Source of the DNA: Phocaeicola sartorii JCM 17136 = DSM 21941
GTDB taxonomy: Bacteria > Bacteroidota > Bacteroidia > Bacteroidales > Bacteroidaceae
Assembly: GCF_000614185.1 (NCBI RefSeq)
Contig: NZ_BAKM01000006.1
Span: 91,750 to 155,749, forward strand
Direction: 5' to 3'
DNA length: 64,000 nt
In this document: one piece after another, positions 9,905-18,369 of the stretch
How positions within the stretch are numbered: position 1 is the stretch's first letter
Layout of the letters: each line of letters starts with the position of its first letter
The notes under the pieces: model-generated
What the model was told of the DNA's origin: nothing
What the model saw: only the letters and a program-made list of their open reading frames with translations
Databases searched by the model: none
Program-made: the position numbers and the translations under genes

Positions 9905-11284
9905 ATGAAAAAACTAACAAGTATGATGGCAACAGCAGCATTATGCTGTTGCCTGGGTTCCTGCAACAGTGGAACTAAGCAAGAAGTGGAGAATACGGTA
10001 CATATCAAAGGCCAGCTGATGGATATGGGTAGCCAGAATGTGCGTATGCGATTTGACGGAGCGGCATCTATGGTGGGCGACAGCCGGGACATTTTGTTGG
10101 AAACGGATGCTGCCGGTTATTTTGATACTACTTTTGTACTGAAAGAGCCGACATATTACAGCATCAGTCGCAACACATTGTATCTTACTCCAGGGGATGA
10201 TATGACTATCAAAGTAACTCAGTCAAATACTGAAGCGGAATTTTCAGGAAAAGGCGCTGAAGCTAATAATTACATGAAGTTCCGTCTTTTCCCGAAAGGG
10301 GGATCTTACTTGGAAGGCGGCGGTAACTTACGTGGAGATTTTGTTTCTACTAAAGCATTGGTTGACAGCTTGGCCGCTATACGTATGCATACATTGGATA
10401 CGTTGAGTAATGTATCCGGTTTATTTAAAAAGCTGGAAACAGCACGGATCAAGGCGGATGTGATCAATAGCTATATCTGTTATGCTAGTTATTCAAGGAT
10501 GTTTGCCGACATAAAAACTGAAGAAGAGATGCAGGCTAAATGGAATGAGTTTAATGTTTCGTTGACACCGGAGGTAGCTCCGTTGTATAAGGAAATTATG
10601 GATGAGAATATGTTGGATGTGGCTGTAGTACGCGATGTCCTTTCTTATCAGGAAGATTCCACACTGACTTCTCTTTGGTTCAAAGACATTTCCATTCCTG
10701 CGCGTACCACAGAACTGTATGCTTGTGCTAAAATCGTAGGCGATTTACGCGATGAAGTTTCGGAACAGACGGTGGACAAGGCGAAGGCATTTTTGCAAAC
10801 AGTGAAGAATGCCGATTTCGCAACAGAAGTGGAAGGAAAGATTGTTCAGGCTTCCAAGTTGCTTCCCGGACAACCTGCATTTGATTTTGAGATGGAGGAC
10901 GTGGAAGGCAATGTGAAACATCTTGCGGATTTCAAGGGCAAGGTGATTTATATTGATTTATGGGCGACTTGGTGCGGTCCTTGTATTCAGGAGTCTCCGG
11001 CGTTCGAGGCTTTAGGAAAGAAATATGCGGGTAAGGATATTGTTTTTCTTCCGGTTTCCACAGATACTACTACGAAGCCTTGGCTAGGATACCTGGATGC
11101 ACATAAGAAAGAGTTGACTCAGTATCATTCCAATGACGTGGCTTTAAAAGAAAGCTGGGCCATCATGTATATTCCTCGTTTTATCTTGATAGACAAGGAT
11201 TTCAATATTGTGAATGCATACGCTCCACGTCCGTCAAGTGAAGAGATTAGTCCTTTGATCGATTCTGTTCTTAATAAACAGTAA
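9905..11284 (+). CDS. TlpA-like thioredoxin-fold lipoprotein (WCGPC active site)
   Basis: The 459-residue protein has a lipobox LGSC (N-terminal), a DUF4369-like beta domain (about 30-150), a helical middle, and a C-terminal AhpC/TSA-thioredoxin domain. The redox motif is LWATWCGPCIQESP (Cys near residue 357), and the cis-Pro region is YIPRFILID. It should act as a disulfide reductase or oxidoreductase in the periplasm or at the outer membrane. It starts 11 bases after susD and is probably part of the same operon. TlpA-like proteins often follow such SusC/D pairs, but their substrate is rarely known. Confidence 0.9.
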   Translation: MKKLTSMMATAALCCCLGSCNSGTKQEVENTVHIKGQLMDMGSQNVRMRFDGAASMVGDSRDILLETDAAGYFDTTFVLKEPTYYSISRNTLYLTPGDDMTIKVTQSNTEAEFSGKGAEANNYMKFRLFPKGGSYLEGGGNLRGDFVSTKALVDSLAAIRMHTLDTLSNVSGLFKKLETARIKADVINSYICYASYSRMFADIKTEEEMQAKWNEFNVSLTPEVAPLYKEIMDENMLDVAVVRDVLSYQEDSTLTSLWFKDISIPARTTELYACAKIVGDLRDEVSEQTVDKAKAFLQTVKNADFATEVEGKIVQASKLLPGQPAFDFEMEDVEGNVKHLADFKGKVIYIDLWATWCGPCIQESPAFEALGKKYAGKDIVFLPVSTDTTTKPWLGYLDAHKKELTQYHSNDVALKESWAIMYIPRFILIDKDFNIVNAYAPRPSSEEISPLIDSVLNKQ

Positions 11285-11288
11285 ATTT

Positions 11289-12467
11289 ATGATTGATAAG
11301 AAATATTTGTTATTAGGCGTTTCTCTATGCATGTTAAATGCTTGTAATGAGCCTAAGTCTGTGACTTTAGAGGGCAGTCTGGATGGAATCCAGACTGATT
11401 CCATCTATCTGTATCAAGTAAACAATGAGCATTATGGTAATGTGAAACTGATTGAGTCCATTGCCGTTACCGATGGTAAATTTGTTTATCCCGCTGATTC
11501 TATAGAAACCGGTCTTTATTGTTTCTCTTTGCAGAATATGGAGCGTGGAGAGTATTTACAACAATATGCCAACTTGTTTTTAGAACCCAAGTCCATGCAA
11601 CTGACTCTTGGCAAGGACAAATATGAACATCTGAGTTTGCATGCTACTGGTTCTGCATTACAGGAACAATATGAGGCCTTACAAAAAGCGAAATATGTAG
11701 CTGGAAATCGTGCTGTTCTCGACTCTTTGGATAATATGTTCTATGAAGCCCGTGAAAAGGGAGACCAAAAAGAAATGGAGCGTATCCGGGAGGTTTCCAT
11801 GCCCTATTATGACAGTGCTTCGGAACAGACCCGTAAATTGATCAGTGAGGAAATTGATAAAAATAAGGGTTCATACTTCGGTTTGTATCTGTATTACACC
11901 TATCGTTTCCAGAATCATACTTTTAATACAGTAGAGGAGATTGATGAGGTGCGTAACTTCATTGGTGGTTTTGACGAGACTTCCAAGCAGAGTAGCATGT
12001 ATGCCAAAATGCAAGAAGGTTTGGATAAACTTGCCCAGTGTGCTGTTGGCAGTGCCGCTCCTGCTATAACCGGTATTGATTTGGAGGGAAATACTGTCAG
12101 TCTGAGCGATTTTAAAGGCAAATATGTATTGGTGGATTTTTGGTTTGCAGGCTGTCATTGGTGCCGTTTGGAAACTCCTTATTTATTGAAGACATACAAT
12201 GCTTTTAAAGATAAGGGATTCACTATTTATGGTGTGTCAACGGACCGTCGTGAGGAAGACTGGAAAAAGGCCATTGAAGAAGACAAGAGTTATTGGAACC
12301 AGGTCCTCTTGCAGAAGGATGACGTAAAGAAGGTGTTGGAAACCTACTGTATTGTTGGTTTCCCACATATTATTTTAGTAGATCCGGAAGGTAAGATCGT
12401 AGCGAAGGAGTTGCGTGGAGATGATCTTTATAATACCGTTGAGAAGTTTGTAAACGGAGCAGAATAA
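11289..12467 (+). CDS. Second TlpA-like thioredoxin-fold lipoprotein (CHWC active site)
   Basis: The 392-residue lipoprotein (lipobox MLNAC) has an N-terminal DUF4369-like domain (about 25-115) and a C-terminal thioredoxin domain. The redox motif is DFWFAGCHWCRLETP (Cys near residues 286 and 289), an unusual CHWC instead of CGPC, which would shift its redox potential. The cis-Pro region is VGFPHIILVD. It begins five bases after the previous TlpA gene and is the last gene of the sigma/FecR/SusC/SusD operon, with a terminator 25 bases downstream. Confidence 0.9.
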   Translation: MIDKKYLLLGVSLCMLNACNEPKSVTLEGSLDGIQTDSIYLYQVNNEHYGNVKLIESIAVTDGKFVYPADSIETGLYCFSLQNMERGEYLQQYANLFLEPKSMQLTLGKDKYEHLSLHATGSALQEQYEALQKAKYVAGNRAVLDSLDNMFYEAREKGDQKEMERIREVSMPYYDSASEQTRKLISEEIDKNKGSYFGLYLYYTYRFQNHTFNTVEEIDEVRNFIGGFDETSKQSSMYAKMQEGLDKLAQCAVGSAAPAITGIDLEGNTVSLSDFKGKYVLVDFWFAGCHWCRLETPYLLKTYNAFKDKGFTIYGVSTDRREEDWKKAIEEDKSYWNQVLLQKDDVKKVLETYCIVGFPHIILVDPEGKIVAKELRGDDLYNTVEKFVNGAE

Positions 12468-12491
12468 GGAAATGTGTTTTTAAACGAGTGG

Positions 12492-12530
12492 AACAGCAGG
12501 TTGGGGAATGTCCAGCCTGCTGTTTTTTCT
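12492..12530 (+). terminator. Strong Rho-independent terminator of the SusC/D operon
   Basis: A 13-bp stem (12492-12504 with 12512-12524, one T-G pair) with a seven-base loop is followed by TTTTTTCTTTT. It ends the operon that starts at the sigma factor. Confidence 0.93.
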
Positions 12531-12667
12531 TTTATGGAATGTGAGTTTCTTGAGGGGAGGATATTCCTTTATTGCAGATAATGATGCATCGTGGTTTTGT
12601 TGTATTCATTTTTTATAGATCTAATGTGTGACCTGTATTTCTTTAATCTTTTCCTTTTGAAGAACAT

Positions 12668-12701
12668 TTTGCCTGTCGGATAGGTTAAAAGATTATCTTT
12701 G
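12668..12701 (+). promoter_or_regulatory. Promoter of the putative small RNA
   Basis: TTTG at 12668-12671 and TATCTTTG at 12694-12701 are 22 bases apart, slightly longer than the usual 19-21. No gene follows within 400 bases, so the expected transcript is the structured RNA that starts near 12707. Confidence 0.6.
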
Positions 12702-12706
12702 TACTA

Positions 12707-12903
12707 TTATTTAAAAAGAAAGACATTGGCAGAAATAAACATAAAAGACTAAAACGTATAGGTATTGTAAGCGTACAATACTTTTGGCGGTCTCGTTGGA
12801 TGCTTGTGTTCAGATTTAAGACGAGGCCACCTTATTCTCGTAGAGAATTTAGATTTTAATTTGGATGATACCTGCTCGTGATGAGTAGGTATCATTTGTT
12901 TTT
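12707..12903 (+). ncRNA. Putative structured small RNA of unknown family (about 195 nt)
   Basis: The stretch has its own promoter and terminator and no reading frame of note. After an A-rich, apparently unpaired leader of about 55 bases come four hairpins in a row. The first pairs 12762-12769 with 12774-12781 (perfect 8 bp, loop AGCG). The second pairs 12786-12796 with 12821-12831 (11 positions, one C-A mismatch, 24-base loop). The third is ATTCTC/GAGAAT around GTA (12834-12848). The fourth is an 11-bp terminator stem (12867-12877 with 12883-12893) followed by ATTTGTTTTT. I do not recognise the family. The 5' and 3' ends do not pair, which argues against 6S RNA, and it is too short for tmRNA or RNase P. 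Confidence 0.6.
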
Positions 12904-13049
12904 CAGCCTGTCCTGTTATGGAAATGGTATCCGTGATAATATAAAAGGAAAGCCAAGAAATATTTCGGCAGATTTCATGTTATTTATTGAATAAAACAAG
13001 TAAAAGAAAGATTCTTTTCTGTTTAATGTAACAGTTTACTTTAAATTCT

Positions 13050-13057
13050 TAACTTTG
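13050..13057 (+). promoter_or_regulatory. -7 element upstream of pabB
   Basis: TAACTTTG matches TAnnTTTG and lies 44 bases before the pabB start. There is no clear TTTG at -33. The preceding 12904-13049 is AT-rich and I see no gene in it. Confidence 0.5.
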
Positions 13058-13101
13058 TCCCCCTCGAAAATGATTGTTACAAGATAATTTAGCAGTTAAA
13101 G

Positions 13102-14085
13102 ATGCAACCATATAAAAAACCGGAAGCCATAAAACGTATGAATGAGCTGGCGGGCAGCCGGAAGCCTTTTCTTTTTATTATAGATTATAAACAGCAATGC
13201 TCTTTGATAGAAGAGGTAAGCCGGATTGATTCTGCCTGTTGCCGTTATGATTTCAATGGAGTGAAAAATGTGGAGGCTTCAACGGAAAGTTACCCTGGGC
13301 GGATAGATTGGGACTTTGCCCCGATGCCTTTGGCAGATTACCGGCAGGCTTTTGAAATCGTAAAACGGAATATTCTGGCGGGTAACAGTTATCTTGCCAA
13401 TTTGACTTGCAAGGTTCCTGTCAGTACTAATCTTACTTTGGAAGATGTGTTCCGGCATTCCAAGGCGCTTTATAAACTTTGGTTGAAGGATAAACTGGTC
13501 TGCTTTTCTCCCGAAATCTTTGTCCGCATAGAGAATGGAGAGATAAAATCTTTTCCCATGAAAGGAACGATTGACGCGACTTTGCCGGATGCGGAAAAAC
13601 AATTGATGGACGATCCTAAGGAGGCAGCCGAACATGCTACCATTGTAGACTTGATTCGGAATGATCTGAGTATGGTGGCGGAACGGGTGAGCGTTGCGCG
13701 GTATCGGTATTGTGACCGGTTGGAAACAAATAAAGGCCCTATCTTTCAGACCAGTTCGGAGATCTGTGGAACTTTACCTGATGATTATCCTTCCCGTATC
13801 GGAGAAATTATATTTCGTCTGCTGCCGGCCGGCTCCATAACCGGAGCGCCTAAACCCAAAACCATGGCTATTATTGAAGAAGCGGAGGATTATGAGCGCG
13901 GCTTTTATACAGGTATAATGGGGTATTGTGACGGCAGGACTTTAGACAGTGCTGTGATGATCCGTTTCATAGAAAAAGACGGAGAACGACTTTATTATAA
14001 GGCAGGGGGAGGAATTACTTCAAAGAGTGATTTGCAAAGTGAATATAACGAGATGATACAGAAAATTTATGTGCCCATTTATTGA
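13102..14085 (+). CDS. pabB: Aminodeoxychorismate synthase component I (PabB-like, short form)
   Basis: The 327-residue chorismate-binding enzyme should convert chorismate plus ammonia to 4-amino-4-deoxychorismate for folate synthesis. Visible family motifs are GNSYLANLTCKVP (near residue 94), the FPMKGTI block, HATIVDLIRNDLS, the GSITGAPKPKT signature near residue 250, and the C-terminal YKAGGGITSKSD. It is shorter than E. coli PabB (about 450 residues) because most of the N-terminal domain is missing. Anthranilate synthase is the alternative. The adjacent pabC-like gene, which overlaps by 17 bases, favours the folate role. Confidence 0.88.
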   Translation: MQPYKKPEAIKRMNELAGSRKPFLFIIDYKQQCSLIEEVSRIDSACCRYDFNGVKNVEASTESYPGRIDWDFAPMPLADYRQAFEIVKRNILAGNSYLANLTCKVPVSTNLTLEDVFRHSKALYKLWLKDKLVCFSPEIFVRIENGEIKSFPMKGTIDATLPDAEKQLMDDPKEAAEHATIVDLIRNDLSMVAERVSVARYRYCDRLETNKGPIFQTSSEICGTLPDDYPSRIGEIIFRLLPAGSITGAPKPKTMAIIEEAEDYERGFYTGIMGYCDGRTLDSAVMIRFIEKDGERLYYKAGGGITSKSDLQSEYNEMIQKIYVPIY

Positions 14086-14662
14086 GACTATACGGATAAA
14101 GCAAGGAAAAGCGTGCAATTTGTCTTATCATAATGAAAGACTGAATGACACCCGTCGTCATTTCTGGCCGGGCTGTCCCGACATAGAGCTGGACAAATAC
14201 CTGAAACTGACACCGGAGATGGACGGGATGAAATGCAGGGTGATATATGATGGTGGAGGTATAAAGGAAATTAGCTATGCAGCCTACCGGATGCGTCCGG
14301 TACATTCCTTGCGGCTGGTTTGTTCGGATGATATAGACTATACCTATAAAAGTACGGACAGGGAGGTATTGAACCGTCTTTTCGCCTGTCGCGGGGAACA
14401 GGATGATGTATTGATTGTCAGACGCGGACTGCTGACCGATACCTCCATAGCCAATATTGCCTTGTTCGACGGGAAGGATTGGGTTACGCCTAAATCACCT
14501 CTGCTGAGAGGGACTTGCCGCATGGCGCTGATGGATAAAGGAGTCATAAAAGAGAAAGATATCCGGCCGGAAGAACTATCCTCTTATTCTTTTGTTAGGT
14601 TGTTTAACGCTATGATCGAATGGGGAGCGTTGGAACTTTCTACCGGAACTATTTACGAATAA
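14069..14662 (+). CDS. pabC: Aminotransferase class IV, probable 4-amino-4-deoxychorismate lyase
   Basis: This PLP enzyme of fold type IV (197 residues, shorter than the usual 270) should release p-aminobenzoate and pyruvate. It starts inside the end of pabB, so translation is probably coupled. Visible features are IRIKQGKACNLSYHNERL at the N terminus, YTYKSTDRE (probable PLP lysine near residue 93), GLLTDTSIANIALFDG (the conserved class IV motif) and TPLLRGTCR-like SPLLRGTCR. A branched-chain or D-amino acid aminotransferase is less likely given the partner gene. Confidence 0.82.
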   Translation: MCPFIETIRIKQGKACNLSYHNERLNDTRRHFWPGCPDIELDKYLKLTPEMDGMKCRVIYDGGGIKEISYAAYRMRPVHSLRLVCSDDIDYTYKSTDREVLNRLFACRGEQDDVLIVRRGLLTDTSIANIALFDGKDWVTPKSPLLRGTCRMALMDKGVIKEKDIRPEELSSYSFVRLFNAMIEWGALELSTGTIYE

Positions 14663-14694
14663 TAAAAAAGACGGTGGAATTTTGGACTTTTTTG

Positions 14695-14724
14695 TTTGTT
14701 TTCTTAAATAATTTGCTATATTTG
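14695..14724 (+). promoter_or_regulatory. Probable promoter of the 14752 gene
   Basis: TATATTTG lies at 14717-14724 with TTTG at 14695-14698 (18-base spacer), or an alternative TTTG at 14691-14694 (22-base spacer). The downstream start codon is 28 bases away. Confidence 0.55.
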
Positions 14725-14751
14725 CAAAAAAAATATAAATATAGGTAGGGT

Positions 14752-15893
14752 ATGAGATTGCGGACAGTTGCCAAGTTGGGTATGGTGTTATCAGTTGTAT
14801 TGTTTTGTACAGCTGTTGGCTTTTACGGCTTTGCAAAATTAAGCCTGACGGATAAGAGTCGTGAAATCAATCTCTTCTCACTTGTACCGGCTGATTGCAT
14901 CGGTGTGTTGGAGAGCGACAATATTAATTATTTTCAGAATGAATTTACTCAGTTGAATTATTCGGAAGAGTTGGGCAATTTCCAGTTTCCCGGTTTGTTT
15001 AATTATGTGTTGGGAGGCTTGAATGAATATACAACCAATAATGCCCATGGCTTGAGCAGCAAGATGAGCCGGGTGGTGGTCAGTTTCCATTCGCCTGGCA
15101 CTCCGCGTGACCAGGTGGTGTATTTCCGTATGGGAGATGATGATAAGGAAACATTGGGCGATATGTTGTTGGAGAGGGCTCCGGGGAATTTCTCACCTAA
15201 AAAGGAAAAATACAGAGGGAAAAATATAGCTGTCTACCCGTTGGGCAATGATGATTTTCTGGCTGTCTATAGCGAGGAGGGATTCTATGTGGTGAGCTAC
15301 CAGAAAAGTTTGATAGAGAAAGTGATTGATACACGTGAGGATGAGGAGAAAGCACTGAGCAACGATCCTGTATTCTCCAAAGCGATGCAGAAAAAGAAAA
15401 CGCATAATTTTCTGACTTTATACGGACGTACCCCTTCTATGCCTTTCTTGCAGGATAATAAAGGCTGTTGGAGTGAATTTGACTTTCACATGAACAGCGA
15501 TGTGGTGTATCTCACCGGAGATACCTTCATGCCTGATACATGCGATTGTATGAACCAGATATCCGGAAAGTTGAAAAGTATTCCGGATATTAGGGAAGAT
15601 AGTCTGATCATTTCTGCTGATAAGGATTCCATGGCAGGTTATATGGAAGAGGCATACGAAAGGAACAGCCGGACATTGTTCAATGAATGTGTGGCTAATC
15701 TTTCACGCGACGCCGCCTTTATGCTTGTGGCGGATATGAACAAGGTATCCCGGAATCCGGAACGTTTCGAACCTTATCTGCCGGCATTTCTGCTGGAAAA
15801 TGCTCCTTGTTCCACTCGTTCATTCTTTCAGCACAGTTGTCGGTAGTGAACGACCGGCTTTCCCACATCATGGTGCTGACATATAAAGATTAG
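14752..15893 (+). CDS. Membrane-anchored protein of unknown function, frameshifted near its end
   Basis: The product has an N-terminal hydrophobic anchor (about residues 9-27) and a large extracytoplasmic domain. I do not recognise a function; the arrangement resembles DUF3352-type proteins, but that is only a guess. The frame that starts at 14752 stops at 15846 in a tail (CSTRSFFQHSCR) unlike the rest. One missing base near 15804-15806 restores a natural continuation, SLFHSFILSAQLSVVNDR and HIMVLTYKD, ending at TAG 15891-15893. That end overlaps the convergent MFS stop by four bases. I annotate the restored span. The extra tail is coding-like, so a base-calling deletion is the likeliest cause. 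Confidence 0.7.
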
Positions 15894-17086
15894 CGCAACT
15901 TGTGCCGGTGGAAGTGGGGGGCCACTTTGTTTCTGAAATAGAATAATGAGATAACAGTGAGTGCAGCTCCGAATAGATAAGCCATCTTGAAAGTGGCTAT
16001 TTCCGCTATATATCCGCCCAGTAACATGCCGGCGCCTATGCCCACATCCCACGAAGTCAGGTAGGTGCTGGTTGCCGTACCGCGCTGACTGTTGGGGGCC
16101 AGGTTCACAAACAACGTGTTGTAGGCAGGAAACATGGTTCCGAAACCGATGCCTAGCAAAAGAGCTATGGTGAACAGAAAATAAGTAGTCCATTGCAAGT
16201 CCCATGTTGTCAGCCATCCGCATGAACTCAACCCGAAGAAACAGAAACAGACCAGATACAGGCCGGCTTCGATGACCTGGGTAACCATTCCCCGGTCTAC
16301 CAGGCGTCCGGAGAAGAGACGGGAAACCGCCATGCCCAATGCCATGAAGGTGAAGAAGAAACCGGTGGATGCCTGGATGCCTATTTGCTTGGCATACATT
16401 GCAACGTAATTGGTGGTCATGCCGTAAGGAATGGATAACAGTAGCAAGCTGAAACCTGCCGGGAGTCCTTTGAGCAAGATGAAACGGTCCAATGATACCG
16501 GTTCTCGTTTTACAGGTGGCTTGTAGGTGGTCTTTACCAATGAGGCGCAGAGAAATCCTGTCAGGCAGGAGCCTAACGAACAGCAGAAGATAAGTGTATA
16601 ATCCACTCCTGCATCATGCAGGAAGAGCCCTGTCATCGGTCCGATGGACATGGCTATGTTGTTTGCCAGTCCGTAATATCCCAGTCCTTCCCCACGGCGT
16701 GAAGAAGGCATGATATCAATGACAATGGTATTTCCGCTGACTGTCACCATGCCGAACGATACTCCGTGTACAATGCGGAATAAGATAAATAAGGTGAGTG
16801 TTCCAGCAATGATATATCCTCCGAAGATGGCGGTAAAAGTGAAATAAGCCAACAGATAAAGCGGTTTGCGGGAAAAGGTATCCAACAGATAGCCGGAAAA
16901 GGGGCGTATGCACAGAGCGGCGATGGTGTAACAGGAAAGTACGGCACCTATGGTTGTTTTATTGGCGTCAAAAACTTCTGCCAGATAGAAAGGCAATACA
17001 GGCATCAGTAACCAGAATCCAAAGAATAATAGAAAATTGGCTGCCAGTATTTCTATATAATTTTGGGTAATCAGCTTGTCCTTCAT
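15890..17086 (-). CDS. Major facilitator superfamily transporter
   Basis: The 398-residue integral membrane protein has about 12 hydrophobic spans. The motif-A-like loop RPFSGYLLDTFSRKPLY lies between spans 2 and 3, and SRRGEGLGYYGLANN and SQRGTATSTYLTSWD flank later spans. This pattern is typical of drug:H+ antiporter or sugar-efflux members of the family. The substrate cannot be read from sequence. The N terminus is MKDKLITQNYIEIL. It is convergent with the 14752 gene. A repeat-rich gap (17087-17224) separates it from pheS, so it may be read from the pheS promoter. Confidence 0.88.
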   Translation of the reverse strand: MKDKLITQNYIEILAANFLLFFGFWLLMPVLPFYLAEVFDANKTTIGAVLSCYTIAALCIRPFSGYLLDTFSRKPLYLLAYFTFTAIFGGYIIAGTLTLFILFRIVHGVSFGMVTVSGNTIVIDIMPSSRRGEGLGYYGLANNIAMSIGPMTGLFLHDAGVDYTLIFCCSLGSCLTGFLCASLVKTTYKPPVKREPVSLDRFILLKGLPAGFSLLLLSIPYGMTTNYVAMYAKQIGIQASTGFFFTFMALGMAVSRLFSGRLVDRGMVTQVIEAGLYLVCFCFFGLSSCGWLTTWDLQWTTYFLFTIALLLGIGFGTMFPAYNTLFVNLAPNSQRGTATSTYLTSWDVGIGAGMLLGGYIAEIATFKMAYLFGAALTVISLFYFRNKVAPHFHRHKLR

Positions 17087-17224
17087 GAGTGATAATGTGC
17101 TAATGTGTCAATCTGCTAATGGGTTAATGTGTCAATGTGCCAATAGCTAATATGCCAATTGACCGCGTTATATTCCGCATGGCAATTGGCACATTAGCAC
17201 AGGGTCTGCAATTGAGACACATTA
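17087..17224. repeat. Intergenic repeat: TAATGTGYCAAT-like direct repeats plus a large inverted repeat
   Basis: Between the MFS gene and pheS, bases 17091-17160 are built from loosely repeated TAATGTG(Y)CAAT units. They are followed by an inverted pair GCCAATTG (17154-17161) and CAATTGGC (17183-17190). Part of this element, read on the minus strand, recurs at 22667-22691 before queC. It probably forms a hairpin in mRNA and looks like a dispersed Bacteroides intergenic repeat. Confidence 0.75.
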
Positions 17225-18259
17225 TTAATTAGCCGCTTCGAATTCTTTCAGGAAGCGGGTATCGTTTTCAGAGAATAATCGTAAGTCGTTTACGCGATAT
17301 TTCAAGTTGGTGATGCGTTCAATACCCATACCTAGCGCATAGCCTGAGTAAACTTTACTGTCAATGCCGTTGGCTTCCAATACATTCGGATCCACCATAC
17401 CACATCCCAGAATTTCCACCCAGCCCGTACCTTTACAGAACGGACAACCTTTTCCGCCGCAGATATTACAACTGATATCCATTTCGGCACTCGGTTCGGT
17501 GAACGGGAAATAGGACGGACGCAGACGGATTTGAGTATCTTCGCCGAACATTTCTTTGGCGAACAGCAACAATACCTGCTTCAAGTCAGTGAATGATACA
17601 TTCTTGTCAATGTAGAGCGCCTCTACCTGATGGAAGAATGCGTGGGCACGGTAGCTGATCGCTTCATTGCGGTACACACGTCCCGGACAGATAATGCGGA
17701 TGGGAGGTTGCGAATGCTCCATGGCTCTGGCCTGTACGGAAGAAGTGTGGGTACGAAGCACGATGTTCTTTTTCACATCTTCCTGATTGGCTTCGATGAA
17801 GAACGTGTCTTGCATGTCACGTGCGGGATGGTCCTCGGCAAAGTTCATGGCGGTGAACACGTGCAGGTCGTCTTCTATTTCGGGGCCGTCGGCAATGCTG
17901 AAGCCCAGCCGGTGGAATATATCAATGATTTCATTCTTTACGATGCTCAGCGGGTGGCGTGTTCCCAGGTCGATGGGGTAGGCCGTGCGGGTGAGATCCA
18001 TTTCGGCCGCGCCGTTGTCCTGGGTCTCGAAAGCTTCTTTCAAGGAGGCGATACGTTCCTGAGCCTTGTTCTTCAGCTCGTTCAGTCTCATGCCTACTTC
18101 TTTTTTCTGTTCGGCAGGTACATTGCGGAAGTCTGCCATCAACTCATTAATCGCTCCTTTTTTGCTAAGATATTTAATGCGCAAGGCTTCCAATTCTTCC
18201 GCATTGGCTGCTTGCAAGCCTTCAATTTCCTGAAGTAATTGTTCTATTTTAGCTAACAT
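17225..18259 (-). CDS. pheS: Phenylalanine--tRNA ligase alpha subunit
   Basis: This class II aminoacyl-tRNA synthetase subunit charges tRNA-Phe together with PheT, which is not in the window. It has an N-terminal coiled coil (about 1-85), motif 1 around HPLSIVKNEIIDIF, motif 2 CPGRVYRNEAISYRAHAFFHQ split by the active-site loop, and motif 3 near GYALGMGIERI. A four-cysteine insert (CNICGGKGCPFCKGTGW) resembles a zinc site seen in other Bacteroidetes PheS. I chose ATG 18259 (MLAKIEQLLQ) over an upstream in-frame ATG at 18289 because it gives the usual length of about 340 residues. Confidence 0.96.
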   Translation of the reverse strand: MLAKIEQLLQEIEGLQAANAEELEALRIKYLSKKGAINELMADFRNVPAEQKKEVGMRLNELKNKAQERIASLKEAFETQDNGAAEMDLTRTAYPIDLGTRHPLSIVKNEIIDIFHRLGFSIADGPEIEDDLHVFTAMNFAEDHPARDMQDTFFIEANQEDVKKNIVLRTHTSSVQARAMEHSQPPIRIICPGRVYRNEAISYRAHAFFHQVEALYIDKNVSFTDLKQVLLLFAKEMFGEDTQIRLRPSYFPFTEPSAEMDISCNICGGKGCPFCKGTGWVEILGCGMVDPNVLEANGIDSKVYSGYALGMGIERITNLKYRVNDLRLFSENDTRFLKEFEAAN

Positions 18260-18286
18260 AGTTTCTTCTTTATTTTTTAATGACCG

Positions 18287-18294
18287 CAAAGTTA
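18287..18294 (-). promoter_or_regulatory. -7 element of pheS
   Basis: On the minus strand the sequence reads TAACTTTG, matching TAnnTTTG, 28 bases before ATG 18259. The -33 TTTG is not obvious. Confidence 0.55.
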
Positions 18295-18313
18295 GCGAAT
18301 TAAACCCATATAT

Positions 18314-18345
18314 TTTGCTGAAAACTAAAAAAAACGATATTTTTG
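18314..18345 (+). promoter_or_regulatory. Bacteroides-type promoter of the 18370 lipoprotein gene
   Basis: TTTG (18314-18317), a 20-base spacer and TATTTTTG (18338-18345) form a full consensus promoter, divergent from that of pheS. Confidence 0.78.
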
Positions 18346-18369
18346 CATCGTTTTTTCTAAATATAGAAA

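Noticed and set aside
12707..12903. 6S RNA, tmRNA, RNase P RNA or a folate riboswitch for pabB
   Set aside because: The ends do not pair as in 6S RNA, it is too short for tmRNA or RNase P, and a terminator plus about 200 bases separate it from pabB.
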